The notes beneath the pieces are model-generated. The model was given only the letters and a program-made list of their open reading frames with translations. It searched no databases and had not been told where the DNA came from. Made by a program: the position numbers and the translations under genes. A DNA stretch of 64,000 bases, taken from Alisma plantago-aquatica. Its lineage: Eukaryota; Streptophyta; Magnoliopsida; Alismatales; Alismataceae. The stretch is from NCBI GenBank assembly GCA_963693085.1, contig OY856409.1, positions 1,167,983,749-1,168,047,748 on the forward strand, written 5' to 3'. Of this stretch, positions 1 through 10,372 are shown piece by piece (within the stretch, counting starts at the first letter, position 1; each line of letters starts with the position of its first letter).

Positions 1-462
1 ACACCTCTTCGGGCATGCGTGGCACCACAGAAACATCCTCGGATGCATCCGGGTGCATCTTCATCATCTCAGCCTCCACCACCACCACCGCCCTCGCAGC
101 CAAGCGAGGATGCCTACTCTATGCATGGCATGTATGCTATGATGCACGACATACAGCAGACGCAGCAGCATCACATGGCGTTGTACACCAGTATTCAAGA
201 CACTACAAACCGGTTGCTGGACAATCAAAGGGCAATGTTCGAGAACGAGCGTCTTCTCCTCGACAACCAACAACAAATTCATGATAGGTTGCAACGGATG
301 GAGATGCAACATGAGCCCTTCTACGACCACTATTGGAGCCAAAATTACTTTGGAGGCTATCCACAACCTCCACCTAGGGCCCAGTTTGATCCAAGCTTCC
401 AGGGGGAGTATCCGTCTTGGGACCCTACGGCTCCGCAGTACCCGCCTCCACCTGAAGAGTAA
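1..462 (+). CDS. C-terminal part of a plant retrotransposon ORF (Pro/Gln/Met-rich), cut by the window edge
   Basis: The frame is open from base 1 to a TAA at 460-462, so the true start lies outside the window; the GTG at 19 is only an internal codon. The visible ~153 residues are low-complexity: a Ser run, a run of seven Pro, a Met/His/Gln-rich stretch, a probable helical segment rich in Asn, Gln, Arg and Glu, and a Pro/Tyr-rich tail ending in acidic residues. I see no catalytic motif. The ORF is followed by non-coding DNA, a PPT and a Gypsy-type 3' LTR on the same strand, so it is most likely the last ORF of that element. Tails of this type occur in the putative plant transposon proteins of Athila-like or non-autonomous Gypsy elements, but that family assignment is inference. 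A host gene is unlikely given the context. Confidence 0.5.
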   Translation, partial: TPLRACVAPQKHPRMHPGASSSSQPPPPPPPSQPSEDAYSMHGMYAMMHDIQQTQQHHMALYTSIQDTTNRLLDNQRAMFENERLLLDNQQQIHDRLQRMEMQHEPFYDHYWSQNYFGGYPQPPPRAQFDPSFQGEYPSWDPTAPQYPPPPEE

Positions 463-1993
463 AAGCGGTATCTCTGTTCCAACCTTTAAGATTGTTTTTG
501 ACTATGAGGCCATAGCCTAATTCAAGCTTAGGGGGGTGTTGGAACAGCTCTATCTTTCATTTTCTCTGTTTTTAGTTTTATTGTTTTTAGTTTTATTATT
601 TTTTTTCCTGTCATTTGTTTCTTGCAATTTTAGTTTGTTTTTAGGATCCACATTCTATCTAGTGTAATCGTGGATGTCTTTAATTTTGAGTCATCTCAGT
701 TGCATGTGCATGGGAATTAAGGGAAACTAAAAAAAAATTGAGTGTTCGCAAGCTTGAGTGTTGTTTAACCTTGATCACTTAACTTAGAAAATGATTGGTT
801 TTGTCAACTTTTAAACAGAAAATCACAACCGTATATTCCTAATGATTCATGAAAGTGGACGCAATTGGTTGTTTGAGCCTAAACTGACCAAATGATAATG
901 AGACTTTAATTTGAAGTAAGAGAGAAAAACCTCTTAACTACTACACAGGTCAGTAAGGAGGGACACATAATATTTTTCAAAGGTTCAGTCAATTAGTCTT
1001 GTGATCTGTCCACCTCATTGCTTTTCACAATCCACCAAGATTTGGAAGTAAAGTACAGTTTTAACCTTTTTGATTGCATGGCATGTAGATAGGACTTGCA
1101 TTGCAACCACCTTCATATATTTTGCATGAACAAAAAAATATAGAATAGGTATACATGCACATGACCCTTAAGGTGCATGTCATGTAGTTGCATTCATAAC
1201 TTCTATGCATAAAGTATATCATGCACCTCAGTCATTCTTTAATGGTGAATTTAATTGTTCCATACCTTCTAAATAGTGCAAATATTCAAGTTATGTAGAA
1301 AAAATAAGCCCAATAAGTATTCATTGACAATTATGGATATAAGGGTTTGGAAAAAAAGAGAAAAATCTGAAGAAGAAAAATTATCTGAAAAAAAAGAAGT
1401 TATTTCGAAACAAGTAAAATAAGAAGGAGAAAGGAACATAATCTCACCTACATTTTAAGATGAGTGAGTACATGATGTAGCTTAATTAGATTTCCATCTC
1501 GTTTTGAGACGGAATGTTAGTGCATGCATCATTCCACCCAATCTTAGGCATTAGGGCATTTTTGTTTTATGCATGTTGAAATCGTATAATACTTCCACTT
1601 CTTCCATGAGCCACCTATTTCATCCACCCGTTGCTCGGATTGGTAGGCCACCGTAAATTTCTCCTCACTAATGAATATCAGGAGAACTGCTCCCATGTAG
1701 ATGGTAGTTAGGGCGAGCAACGTAGTATAGGAGATCACAAGATGCACTAAGTCTGGACCGGCAAATTTTATTATGTTAATTGCCTTATGTGATAGTGTTC
1801 ATCAGTTTGAGGTTAATATCTTTTATGGATGATTACTATCGCCTTTAGGGTAATTATCATTTTGTGGTTAGCAAGGGCCGGTATGCGAATGTCCGGTGGG
1901 AGTCATATGGGATGTCTGTTGTGATGCTTTGTTCTTTAGTTGACTCTGGCAATTCTATTCTAAGGGTTAGTTGCTCGAGGGCGAGCAATGTTT
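463..1993 (+). other. 3' non-coding internal region of the Gypsy element
   Basis: This is AT-rich sequence without a credible ORF between the partial ORF and the 3' LTR. A PPT-like string, AAGCTTAGGGGGGTG, at about 523-537 resembles the one that abuts the LTR at 1994. It could be a second PPT or a relic of an earlier LTR junction. The 1860-1990 stretch, with GCTCGAGGGCGAGCA just before the PPT, looks like the usual pre-LTR segment of plant Gypsy elements. Confidence 0.5.
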
Positions 1994-2008
1994 AAGCTTA
2001 GGGGAGTT
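1994..2008 (+). promoter_or_regulatory. Polypurine tract of the Gypsy element
   Basis: The purine-rich AAGCTTAGGGGAGTT ends at the TG that opens the downstream LTR. It would prime plus-strand DNA synthesis. Confidence 0.6.
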
Positions 2009-2039
2009 TGATGCGATGATTTTGAGTCACATTTATAGA

Positions 2040-2044
2040 CTTGT
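2040..2044. repeat. Left TSD (CTTGT) of the Sirevirus-like array
   Basis: CTTGT directly precedes the outer LTR terminus at 2045 and recurs at 12753-12757 after the far LTR. This shows the whole tandem block sits at one integration site. Confidence 0.9.
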
Positions 2045-2786
2045 TGAAAAACTACTAGAGGGGGGGTGAATAGAGTTTTTGAATTATTTTAACAATTTAT
2101 TGAATTCAAACAACCACAATTGAAATTAGAAGAAAGAGACAGGTGTTTAGAGTGGTTCCAACTATAGCAAATACTATAGTTGTCAGTCCACTACCCGGTT
2201 GCTTACCCAACCGGGATTTGAAAGTATTTATTTTATTACCTCTCGAGGATTTATACAAAATACAATACTTTCCTTTACACCCTTTGAACAGACTTCACCC
2301 TGAAGTAGGTGCACCAACTTTGAGGTAGCCTTCTATGAAGTAACTCCAAGCTCACCCTTGAAGTAGCCTTCCTCTCTAGAAGTAACCTCGCGTTGCACCA
2401 GCCTTCTGAAGTATCTCAAAGTCTCCTTCTTCGCCAAGAAGATCTTCACCCTCTCCAATCCGCAACCTCCAACCTAGGAGTAGCAAGGAGAGTACAAACA
2501 ATAATAGGGAACAAGAAAGGAAATAGAAATTACAACTTATCCTTTAGAGCCCAAGGCTTGATTTGCCTAGATCAAGCGTATAGATCTCCTAACCAAGTAT
2601 GTGAACTTGTGATTGCAGTGGGTAGGAGATACTAGCCGATAGGACATGAATTATGAGCTAAGGAATGAAATGGCCAATTGTCACAATGCTCAAATTGCTC
2701 ACAAACAGATTGCACAAAGTATACTCAAAGGTTTCTCAAGTGTAGCAAGTGTAAAACAAGTAAGTTTAGGTGTCCTATGGCTTGTC

Positions 2787-2796
2787 CAATTTATAG
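2787..2796 (-). promoter_or_regulatory. TATA-like box of LTR1, degraded
   Basis: On the - strand this reads CTATAAATTG, whereas LTR2 and LTR3 have CTATAAATAG at the same place. A single change has weakened the likely core promoter in this copy. Confidence 0.45.
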
Positions 2797-2930
2797 GAAT
2801 GGCCTAAGGATGCTTAAGGATGTTCTAGACAACTTCTAGGGGTTTCTAAGTGCTTAACTAACCGTTAGGTACAAAGTTGTTGCTTTAACAACGGCTAATT
2901 AATTAATTCTACAGTTGCTGTCAGAGACCA

Positions 2931-3133
2931 TCTCGGTCGACAAATGGTCGACCGAGACACCTACTCGGTCGAACTTTTGTCGACCGACAGGCTCTCTGGA
3001 ACAAGTGATTTGCAACGTCTTTCATCAACTGCCAACTAACTTGTCTGTTGTGTCTAACGGCTACTTTGGATCTTTGTCGGTCGAGAAGATTGTCGACCGA
3101 GAGTGTCTCGGTCGAGGAGTTTGTCGACCGAGA
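2931..3133. repeat. Cluster of four split CpG palindromes in LTR1
   Basis: Units at about 2931-2956, 2963-2989, 3076-3101 and 3105-3133 fit TCGGTCGA, a spacer of 6-8 bases, then TCGACCGA. Spacers differ between units while the arms are conserved, so this is a set of inverted-repeat motifs and not a simple tandem repeat. Confidence 0.85.
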
Positions 3134-3469
3134 TTGATCCTATTTCAGGGTTTCAATTTAGGCACTAATTATGTGTGTAAGTGTGCATAAGTAATCCTAT
3201 TTGAATGGGATGACTTGTCTAACTGTGGTGTTTAGCTAGGGAGAATCTAACGCTTGATTTACATGCAATTCTAAGTACTTGTACATTATATTTTTGTACA
3301 AGTTTTTACAATAGTGATTACATTGCATGAAATTATAAATATGTAAGCTTGTAGATTTTCCCTTGTTGCTTTGTCATCCTGCACACTCAAGTAGCTCGTT
3401 AGATTAATAAGAATGAAATGTTTGTCATAATCAAAACAAAGGGATTTATAGATGTCCATTTAGCCAACA

Positions 3470-3483
3470 ATCTCCCCCTTTTT
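3470..3483 (-). promoter_or_regulatory. Polypurine tract of the left Sirevirus-like unit
   Basis: The - strand reads AAAAAGGGGGAGAT immediately before the TG start of LTR1. Confidence 0.8.
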
Positions 3484-3860
3484 GAAGATGACAAACATTT
3501 CCAAAATATAAATAAAGGAAATATAAAATATATGAGTTGCATACCTTTAGATTACCTTTTGTAGCTTTTTCTCTTGTGTATAAAATGTGTGCTTATTATT
3601 CCCCATGAATTATGGAACATGAAATCCAGATCATTTGGGAATATAGCAACTTTCAATGTAAAGCCAAGAGTTTATTTATGAAACTCATTAATTGAGTTTT
3701 ACATAATTACTAAATTTTAGTTTTATATTTATCTCTCCCCCTTTGTCATTTCAAAAAGATAACCGTTAAGAATAAAAACTCCCCCTTAATTAGATATCCC
3801 ATCAAATCTAATGAAAAAGATGTCCATTTAAAAGCCAAAAATGTAAACAAGAGTTTTTGT

Positions 3861-4601
3861 TTAAGTAGCACAAATATCAAAGAAAACATCCTCCAAAGGA
3901 GTGATAAGCAATTGCTTCCTAATGTTGTTAAATTGATCTAGTGGAAGCGGTTTTGTAAAAATATCAGCCAATTGATCTTCCGTATCAACATGATGAAGGG
4001 AAACATGATTTTTGGAGATGTGATCCCTTAAAAAATGATGACGGATTTCAATATGTTTAGCTCGGCTGTGTAAAATAGGATTGTGTGCTAAGTTTATGGT
4101 GCTTGTGTTGTCACAAAAAATAGGCGTAGATGAAAGATTAAAACCATAATCGCTTAACACTTGTTGCATATAAAGCACTTGAGCACAACAAGACCCAGCT
4201 GCCATATATTCAGCTTCAGTTGTAGATAGGGCAACCGTATTTTGTTTCTTGTTAAACCAAGATACTAAAGCTCTCCCTAATAAGAAACAGCCACCACTAG
4301 TGCTCTTGCGATCAAGTCGACAACCAGCATAATCCGCATCAGTATAAGCTTTGAAATCCAAGGATTGTCCTTTTGGATACCATAAACCAAAGCAAGTAGT
4401 ACCGGCTAGGTAACGAAGAATTCGTTTAACTGCTAGAAAATGAGAATGCATAGGTTGTGATTGAAATTGAGCACAAAGACCAACAGAAAACATAATGTCC
4501 GGTCTAGAAGCCGTTAAGTAAAGCAAACTACCAATCATGGCTCTATATAAGGAATCATCAATAGGTTCCCCAACGGTCATATAACGGTCATAAACGGTCA
4601 T
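3861..4601 (-). CDS. Copia RNase H fragment (left unit), 246 aa
   Basis: This ORF covers the reverse transcriptase-RNase H connection and the RNase H domain of a Copia polyprotein. Visible landmarks are SLYRAMIGSLLYL near residue 17, YTDADYAG with the first catalytic Asp at about 88, TEAEYMA with the catalytic Glu near 129, FCDNTS with Asp 164, and LADIFTKPL with a fourth Asp near 213. Its C-terminus continues to the usual pre-PPT end. The reverse transcriptase core with its YVDD box is missing. The first residues arise at the junction with a palindrome-rich non-coding block, so the Met start may be fortuitous. It is nearly identical to 8502-9242. Compared with other Copia elements it is a terminal slice of pol, and it could not copy RNA by itself. 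Confidence 0.8.
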   Translation of the reverse strand: MTVYDRYMTVGEPIDDSLYRAMIGSLLYLTASRPDIMFSVGLCAQFQSQPMHSHFLAVKRILRYLAGTTCFGLWYPKGQSLDFKAYTDADYAGCRLDRKSTSGGCFLLGRALVSWFNKKQNTVALSTTEAEYMAAGSCCAQVLYMQQVLSDYGFNLSSTPIFCDNTSTINLAHNPILHSRAKHIEIRHHFLRDHISKNHVSLHHVDTEDQLADIFTKPLPLDQFNNIRKQLLITPLEDVFFDICAT

Positions 4602-5731
4602 AACGGTTGGTTTACAACGGTCATAACGGTTGGTTTACAACGGTCATATCCAACGGCTATTTCTCGGTCGAACAATTGTCGACCGACATTGTCTTGGTCG
4701 AACATTTGTCGACCGAAAGTGTGTCCGATACTAAATCTGTCTAGTTTCTGTCGGTCGAGAGAGAGGGGCTGACCGAAAGGTTTTCGGTCGAAGAGTTCGT
4801 CGACCGATAGACTTACTGAGTACGAATTTGAAGCTGATTTTTAATGTAATTGATAGACTATTTTTGTAGAGCAAATATATAGATTTTCTAAGGGAGTAAT
4901 ATTGTGTTTATTATTGACAATATTGGGACAAGTTGTGATCATAAATTAATTATTCTTTTAATCATAAAAGGATATCCGAATAGTTATTATGTCAAACTTA
5001 TTTTAGGTCGAATTTGACTACGACCATAGCGCCCCTTGGTCAAATTTTGTTTTTGACCAAGAGGCAAATTTTGCAGATTTTCAGATTGAATATATCGAGT
5101 ATAATATCTGCATAAAATTGAATTAAATGTCAAGCTGAAGCATAATACTTAATATGATTCTTAATTGAAGGCACAATTAATTATCTCGAATCTTCAAAGA
5201 TACCAATTTATGGATTTTTATTTTTGTGCAAGCAATAACATATAACCAATAAATCATTTTGCTTGCCTATATATTTTCATGAATCCATGCATACAATTAT
5301 CATTATCTATGCGCACCCAATGATGAAAGCATGATAATAACAACATCACATGATTAGTATATGAATAGTCAGAAGATACTTTTACGAACAAACATGTGAA
5401 AATAGATATTTTCTTTTCATTTGACTAAGCATGATTTCCAAAATATATCCAGTCATCAATCATAAGTATATATCAATTTCATCGGAAAAATAAATGCAGC
5501 AATTTTGTAGTAGACTGGAGAACAGTGATGTGCTCGGTCGATAATTGTTCGACCGATGGTCTTTCGGTCGACAGTTTTTTGACCGACAAGTTTCCTGGAA
5601 CTGTTAATAAAACATAATTGTGTGAGTTAACTATTTAGATATTTATTTGTAATCTCATTATGTTGAGTTGAGATAGACATAGAAGTATGCAACTAATGTC
5701 TCTGGTCATATCTCAACTAGATTCTGTTCAT
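4602..5731 (-). other. Non-coding block replacing protease, integrase and reverse transcriptase (left unit)
   Basis: In a complete Copia this position holds more than 3 kb of pol. Here 1.1 kb of AT-rich, stop-filled sequence lies between the two ORFs. It carries split palindromes at 4662-4808 and 5533-5586 of the LTR type, a short duplicated string around ATAACGGTTGGTTTACAACG (4600-4645), and a 10-bp-arm hairpin CTTGGTCAAA/TTTGACCAAG at about 5034-5061. The second unit has the same arrangement. Confidence 0.75.
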
Positions 5732-6640
5732 TTAGTTTGGAGGTTTTGGAACCCAAACTAACTCTACATCTTTTCTCTTATAAGGACATGCAAAAGAGTA
5801 ATGTCCAAGACGTGAGCAATAATGGCAACATATAGAATCAACCTCAAGTCGTTTTCTATGGTTTTGTTCTAGGTTGTTCTTTGGTACAAATGTATTTGTT
5901 CCTTTAGGTACATATATAGATTGATGGGTTTGTGACCTTTTCCAACTAGGTTGATAGGACTTCCCTTTAGGCTTATAACCTAGTCCTCTTCTCCCAATTT
6001 GGTGATAGGAATTATCTAAGATTTGATCAAGAATGCCATTATTATTTAAATTACTGACTTTTTGTTGTAACTTGGCAATCTCTTCCATTCTCTTCTTAAT
6101 ATCTAGTTTTGCTTAATCTAGATTAGATGACAATAGATTTATTTCTTTGACAATAGAATCATAATCTAGATGGTTGCACAAAATGGGTTGTTTTTGAAGA
6201 TCATTCACTTGTCTTTGCAAATTATTTTTCTCTAAAGAAAGTAGATTACAATTTGCCTCTATAGATTTTATATTAATATCATGATCTTCAATGATCTTTT
6301 TAAGAGCTTCGTTTTCGGATGTAATAGCAAGAAGTTTAGCATGTAATTCATCATTTGCTTTATTTTACTTCTTTAATTTCTTCTTGCATTCAACATATTT
6401 TATATGTGTTTCTTCAAGGCTAGCAACTAGTTCTTCTTTAGATAAATCAAAAAGACTTACTTCTTCTTCTTCTTCCTCGCTAGTTGTAGCAATGAGACAA
6501 TCTTTGTTCTCATCTTCCTTCTTAGATCTCCATGGGCATCCAGTTGTTGGGTGGCTTGTACCTAAGCACCAATTGCAATATGTTGTAGCTTTGTCCAAGC
6601 AGCACCTTTTGTTGTGGTTGTAATCACTACTACCCTCCAT
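5732..6640 (-). pseudogene. Nucleocapsid-like gag ORF, left unit, with two nonsense changes
   Basis: This is the counterpart of the intact 302-residue ORF at 10373-11281. In-frame stops lie at 6365-6367 (a Ser codon in the other copy) and 6113-6115 (a Gln codon in the other copy, a C-to-T type change). The N-terminal zinc knuckle (CNWC, H, C pattern) and the C-terminal knuckle (CHYC, H, C pattern) remain in separate open segments, 6365-6640 and 5732-6088. No frameshift is evident between them. Confidence 0.8.
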
Positions 6641-6673
6641 TCTTCAAGACCTTGTTAGGGTTCCTTGAAGCCT

Positions 6674-6685
6674 GCTCTGATACCA
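6674..6685 (-). promoter_or_regulatory. Primer-binding site, left Sirevirus-like unit
   Basis: The - strand reads TGGTATCAGAGC two bases after the LTR2 terminus. This matches the initiator-tRNA-Met 3' end used by most plant Copia elements. Confidence 0.9.
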
Positions 6686-7428
6686 ATTGAAAAACTACTA
6701 GAGGGGGGTGAATAGAGTTTTTGAATTATTTTAACAATTTATTGAATTCAAACAACCACAATTGAAATTAGAAGAAAGAGACAGGTGTTTAGAGTGGTTC
6801 CAACTATAGCAAATACTATAGTTGTCAGTCCACTACCCGGTTGCTTACCCAACCGGGATTTGAAAGTATTTATTTTATTACCTCTCGAGGATTTATACAA
6901 AATACAATACTTTCCTTTACACCCTTTGAACAGCCTTCACCCTGAAGTAGGTGCACCGACTTTGAGGTAGCCTTCTATGAAGTAACTCCAAGCTCACCCT
7001 TGAAGTAGCCTTCCTCTCTAGAAGTAACCTCCCGTTACACCAGCCTTCTGAAGTAGCTCAAAGTCTCCTTCTTCGCCAAGAAGATCTTCACCCTCTCCAA
7101 TCCGCAACCTCCAACCTAGGAGTAGCAAGGAGAGTACAAACAATAATAGGGAACAAGAAAGGAAATAGAAATTACAACTTATCCTTTAGAGCCCAAGGCT
7201 TGATTTGCCTAGATCAAGCGTATAGATCTCCTAACCAAGTATGTGAACTTGTGATTGCAGTGGGTAGGAGATACTAGCCTATAGGACACGAATTATGAGC
7301 TAAGGAATGAAATGGCCAATTGTCACAATGCTCAAATTGCTCACAAACAGATTGCACAAAGTATACTCAAAGGTTTCTCAAGTGTAGCAAGTGTAAAACA
7401 AGTAAGTTTAGGTGTCCTATGGCTTGTC

Positions 7429-7438
7429 CTATTTATAG
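7429..7438 (-). promoter_or_regulatory. TATA box of LTR2
   Basis: The - strand reads CTATAAATAG, a good plant TATA box inside the LTR, positioned to drive transcription into the left unit. Confidence 0.5.
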
Positions 7439-7572
7439 GAATGGCCTAAGGATGCTTAAGGACGTTCTAGACAACTTCTAGGGGTTTCTAAGTGCTTAAC
7501 TAGTCGTTAGGTACAAAGTTGTTGCTTTAACAACGGCTAATTAATTAATTCTGCAGTTGCTGTCAGAGACCA

Positions 7573-7775
7573 TCTCGGTCGACAAATGGTCGACCGAGAC
7601 ACCTACTCGGTCGAACTTTTGTCGACCGACAGGCTCTCTGGAACAAGTGATTTGCAACGTCTTTCATCAACTGCCAACTAACTTGTCTGTTGTGTCTAAC
7701 GGCTACTTTGGATCTTTCTCGGTCGAGAAGATTGTCGACCGAGAGTGTCTCGGTCGAGGAGTTTGTCGACCGAGA
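7573..7775. repeat. Palindrome cluster in LTR2
   Basis: Four TCGGTCGA/TCGACCGA split palindromes lie in the same order and spacing as in LTR1. The third unit has CTCGG where LTR1 has GTCGG. Confidence 0.85.
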
Positions 7776-8111
7776 TTGATCCTGTTTCAGGGTTTCAATT
7801 TAGGCACTAATTATGTGTGTAAGTGTGCATAAGTAATCCTATTTGAATGGGATGACTTGTCTAACTGTGGTGTTTAGCTAGGGAGAATCTAACGCTTGAT
7901 TTACATGCAATTCTAAGTACTTGTACATTATATTTTTGTACAAGTTTTTACAACAGTGATTACATTGCATGAAATTATAAATATGTAAGCTTGTAGATTT
8001 TCCCTTGTTGCTTTGTCATCCTGCACACTCAAGTAGCTTGTTAGATTAATAAGAATGAAATGTTTGTCATAATCAAAACAAAGGGATTTATAGATGTCCA
8101 TTTAGCCAACA

Positions 8112-8124
8112 ATCTCCCCCTTTT
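8112..8124 (-). promoter_or_regulatory. Polypurine tract of the right Sirevirus-like unit
   Basis: The - strand reads AAAAGGGGGAGAT directly before the LTR2 start. It has one A fewer than the left-unit copy. Confidence 0.8.
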
Positions 8125-8501
8125 GAAGATGACAAACATTTCCAAAATATAAATAAAGGAAATATAAAATATATGAGTTTCATACCTTTAGATTACCTTT
8201 TGTAGCTTTTTCTCTTGTGTATAAAATGTGTGCTTATTATTCCCCATGAATTATGGAACATGAAATCCAGATCATTTGGGAATATAGCAACTTTCAATGT
8301 AAAGCCAAGAGTTTATTTATGAAACTCATTAATTGAGTTTTACATAATTACTAAATTTTAATTTTATATTTATCTCTCCCCCTTTGTCATTTCAAAAAGA
8401 TAACCGTTAAGAATAAAAACTCCCCCTTAATTAGATATCCCATCAAATCTAATGAAAAAGATGTCCATTTAAAAGCCGAAAATGTAAACAAGAGTTTTTG
8501 T

Positions 8502-9242
8502 TTAAGTAGCACAAATATCAAAGAAAACATCCTCCAAAGGAGTGATAAGCAGTTGCTTCCTAATGTTGTTAAATTGATCTAGTGGAAGCGGTTTTGTAAA
8601 AATATCAGCCAATTGATCTTCCGTATCAACATGATGAAGGGAAACATGATTTTTGGAGATGTGATCCCTTAAAAAATGATGACGGATTTCAATATGTTTA
8701 GCTCGGCTGTGTAAAATAGGATTGTGTGCTAAGTTTATGGCGCTTGTGTTGTCACAAAAAATAGGCGTAGATGAAAGATTAAAACCATAATCGCTTAACA
8801 CTTGTTGCATATAAAGCACTTGAGCACAACAAGACCCACCTGCCATATATTCAGCTTCAGTTGTAGATAGGGCAACCGTATTTTGTTTCTTGCTAAACCA
8901 AGATACTAAAGCTCTCCCTAATAAGAAACAGCCACCACTAGTGCTCTTACGATCAAGTCGACAACCAGCATAATCCGCATCAGTATAAGCTTTGAAATCC
9001 AAGGATTGTCCTTTTGGATACCATAAACCAAAGCAAGTAGTACCGGCTAGGTAACGAAGAATTCGTTTAACTGCTAGAAAATGAGAATGCATAGGTTGTG
9101 ATTGAAATCGAGCACAAAGACCAACAGAAAACATAATGTCCGGTCTAGAAGCCGCTAAGTAAAGCAAACTACCAATCATGGCTCTATATAAGGAATCATC
9201 AATAGGTTCCCCAACGGTCATATAACGGTCATAAACGATCAT
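8502..9242 (-). CDS. Copia RNase H fragment (right unit), 246 aa
   Basis: This ORF is uninterrupted and almost identical to 3861-4601. Candidate active-site acids are D88, E129, D164 and D213. The conserved GSCCAQ and ADIFTKPLP segments are present. It differs from the other copy at a handful of residues, such as Ile2 for Thr and Gly135 for Ala. As in the left unit, the reverse transcriptase palm is absent. Reading frames in both copies have stayed open although the upstream block is non-coding. This fits a recent duplication and does not by itself prove selection. Confidence 0.8.
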   Translation of the reverse strand: MIVYDRYMTVGEPIDDSLYRAMIGSLLYLAASRPDIMFSVGLCARFQSQPMHSHFLAVKRILRYLAGTTCFGLWYPKGQSLDFKAYTDADYAGCRLDRKSTSGGCFLLGRALVSWFSKKQNTVALSTTEAEYMAGGSCCAQVLYMQQVLSDYGFNLSSTPIFCDNTSAINLAHNPILHSRAKHIEIRHHFLRDHISKNHVSLHHVDTEDQLADIFTKPLPLDQFNNIRKQLLITPLEDVFFDICAT

Positions 9243-10372
9243 AACGGTTGGTTTACAATGGTCATAACGGTTGGTTTACAACGGTCATATCCAACGGCTA
9301 TTTCTCGGTCGAACAATTGTCGACCGACATTGTCTCGGTCGAACATTTGTCGACCGAAAGTGTGTCCGATACTAAATCTGTCTAGTTTCTGTCGGTCGAG
9401 AGAGAGGGGCTGACCGAAAGGTTTTCGGTCGAAGAGTTCGTCGACCGACAGACTTACTGAGTACGAATTTGAAGCTGATTTTTAATGTAATTGATAGACT
9501 ATTTTTGTAGAGAAAATATATAGATTTTCTAAGGGAGTAATATTGTGTTTATTATTGACAATATTGGGACAAGTTGTGATCATAAATTAATTATTCTTTT
9601 AATCATAAAAGGATATCCAAATAGTTATTATGTCAAACTTATTTTAGGTCGAATTTGACTACGACCATAGCGCCCCTTGGTCAAATTTTGTTTTTGACCA
9701 AGAGGCAAATTTTGCAGATTTTCAGATTGAATATATCGAGTATAATATCTGCATAAAATTGAATTAAATGTCAAGCTGAAGCATAATACTTAATATGATT
9801 CTTAATTGAAGGCACAATTAATTATCTCGAATCTTCAAAGATACCAATTTATGGATTTTTATTTTTGTGCAAGCAATAACATATAACCAATAAATCATTT
9901 TGCTTGCCTATATATTTTCATGAATCCATGCATACAATTATCATTATCTATGCGCACCCAATGATGAAAGCATGATAATAACAACATCACATGATTAGTA
10001 TATGAATAGTCAGAAGATACTTTTACGAACAAACATGTGAAAATAGATATTTTCTTTTCATTTGACTAAGCATGATTTCCAAAATATATCCAGTCATCAA
10101 TCATAAGTATATATCAATTTCATCGGAAAAATAAATGCAGCAATTTTGTAGTAGACTGGAGAACAGTGATGTGCTCGGTCGATAATTGTTCGACCGATGG
10201 TCTTTCGGTCGACAGTTTTTTGACCGACAAGTTTCCTGGAACTGTTAATAAAACATAATTGTGTGAGTTAACTATTTAGATATTTATTTGTAATCTCATT
10301 ATGTTGAGTTGAGATAGACATAGAAGTATGCAACTAATGTCTCTGGTCATATCTCAACTAGATTCTGTTCAT
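9243..10372 (-). other. Non-coding palindrome-bearing block (right unit)
   Basis: This is the same 1.1-kb substitute for pol as in the left unit. Split palindromes lie at 9303-9450 and 10173-10228. No domain of protease, integrase or reverse transcriptase is recognisable in any frame. Confidence 0.75.

Larger units (their letters stand above)
2045..3469 (-). repeat. LTR1 of the Sirevirus-like array (outer, 3' LTR of left unit)
   Basis: This 1425-bp copy is bounded by TSD CTTGT on the left and a PPT on the right. It is the most diverged of the three LTRs. Its palindrome cluster lies at 2931-3133. ORFs inside (2143-2328, 2393-2635, 2915-3190) recur in all copies only because the LTR is repeated and are not genes. 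Confidence 0.9.
6688..8111 (-). repeat. LTR2 of the Sirevirus-like array (shared middle LTR)
   Basis: This 1424-bp LTR is both the 5' LTR of the left unit (PBS on its left) and the 3' LTR of the right unit (PPT on its right). It differs from LTR3 at about five positions by eye. It carries the same palindrome cluster, here at 7573-7775. Confidence 0.9.

Noticed and set aside
2143..2635. ORFs of 61-91 aa recurring three times (near 2143, 6785, 11426 and in the 2915, 7557, 12288 group)
   Set aside because: They lie inside the three LTR copies on the strand opposite to the element. Repetition comes from the LTR, not from protein conservation.
2931..3133. CRISPR-like repeat/spacer appearance of the palindrome clusters
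   Set aside because: This is a plant retrotransposon LTR. Spacers are 6-8 bases, the units are inverted repeats, and no cas genes exist.
6291..6623. ORF of 110 aa on the + strand, repeated at 10932-11264
   Set aside because: It is the antisense shadow of the nucleocapsid-like ORF.
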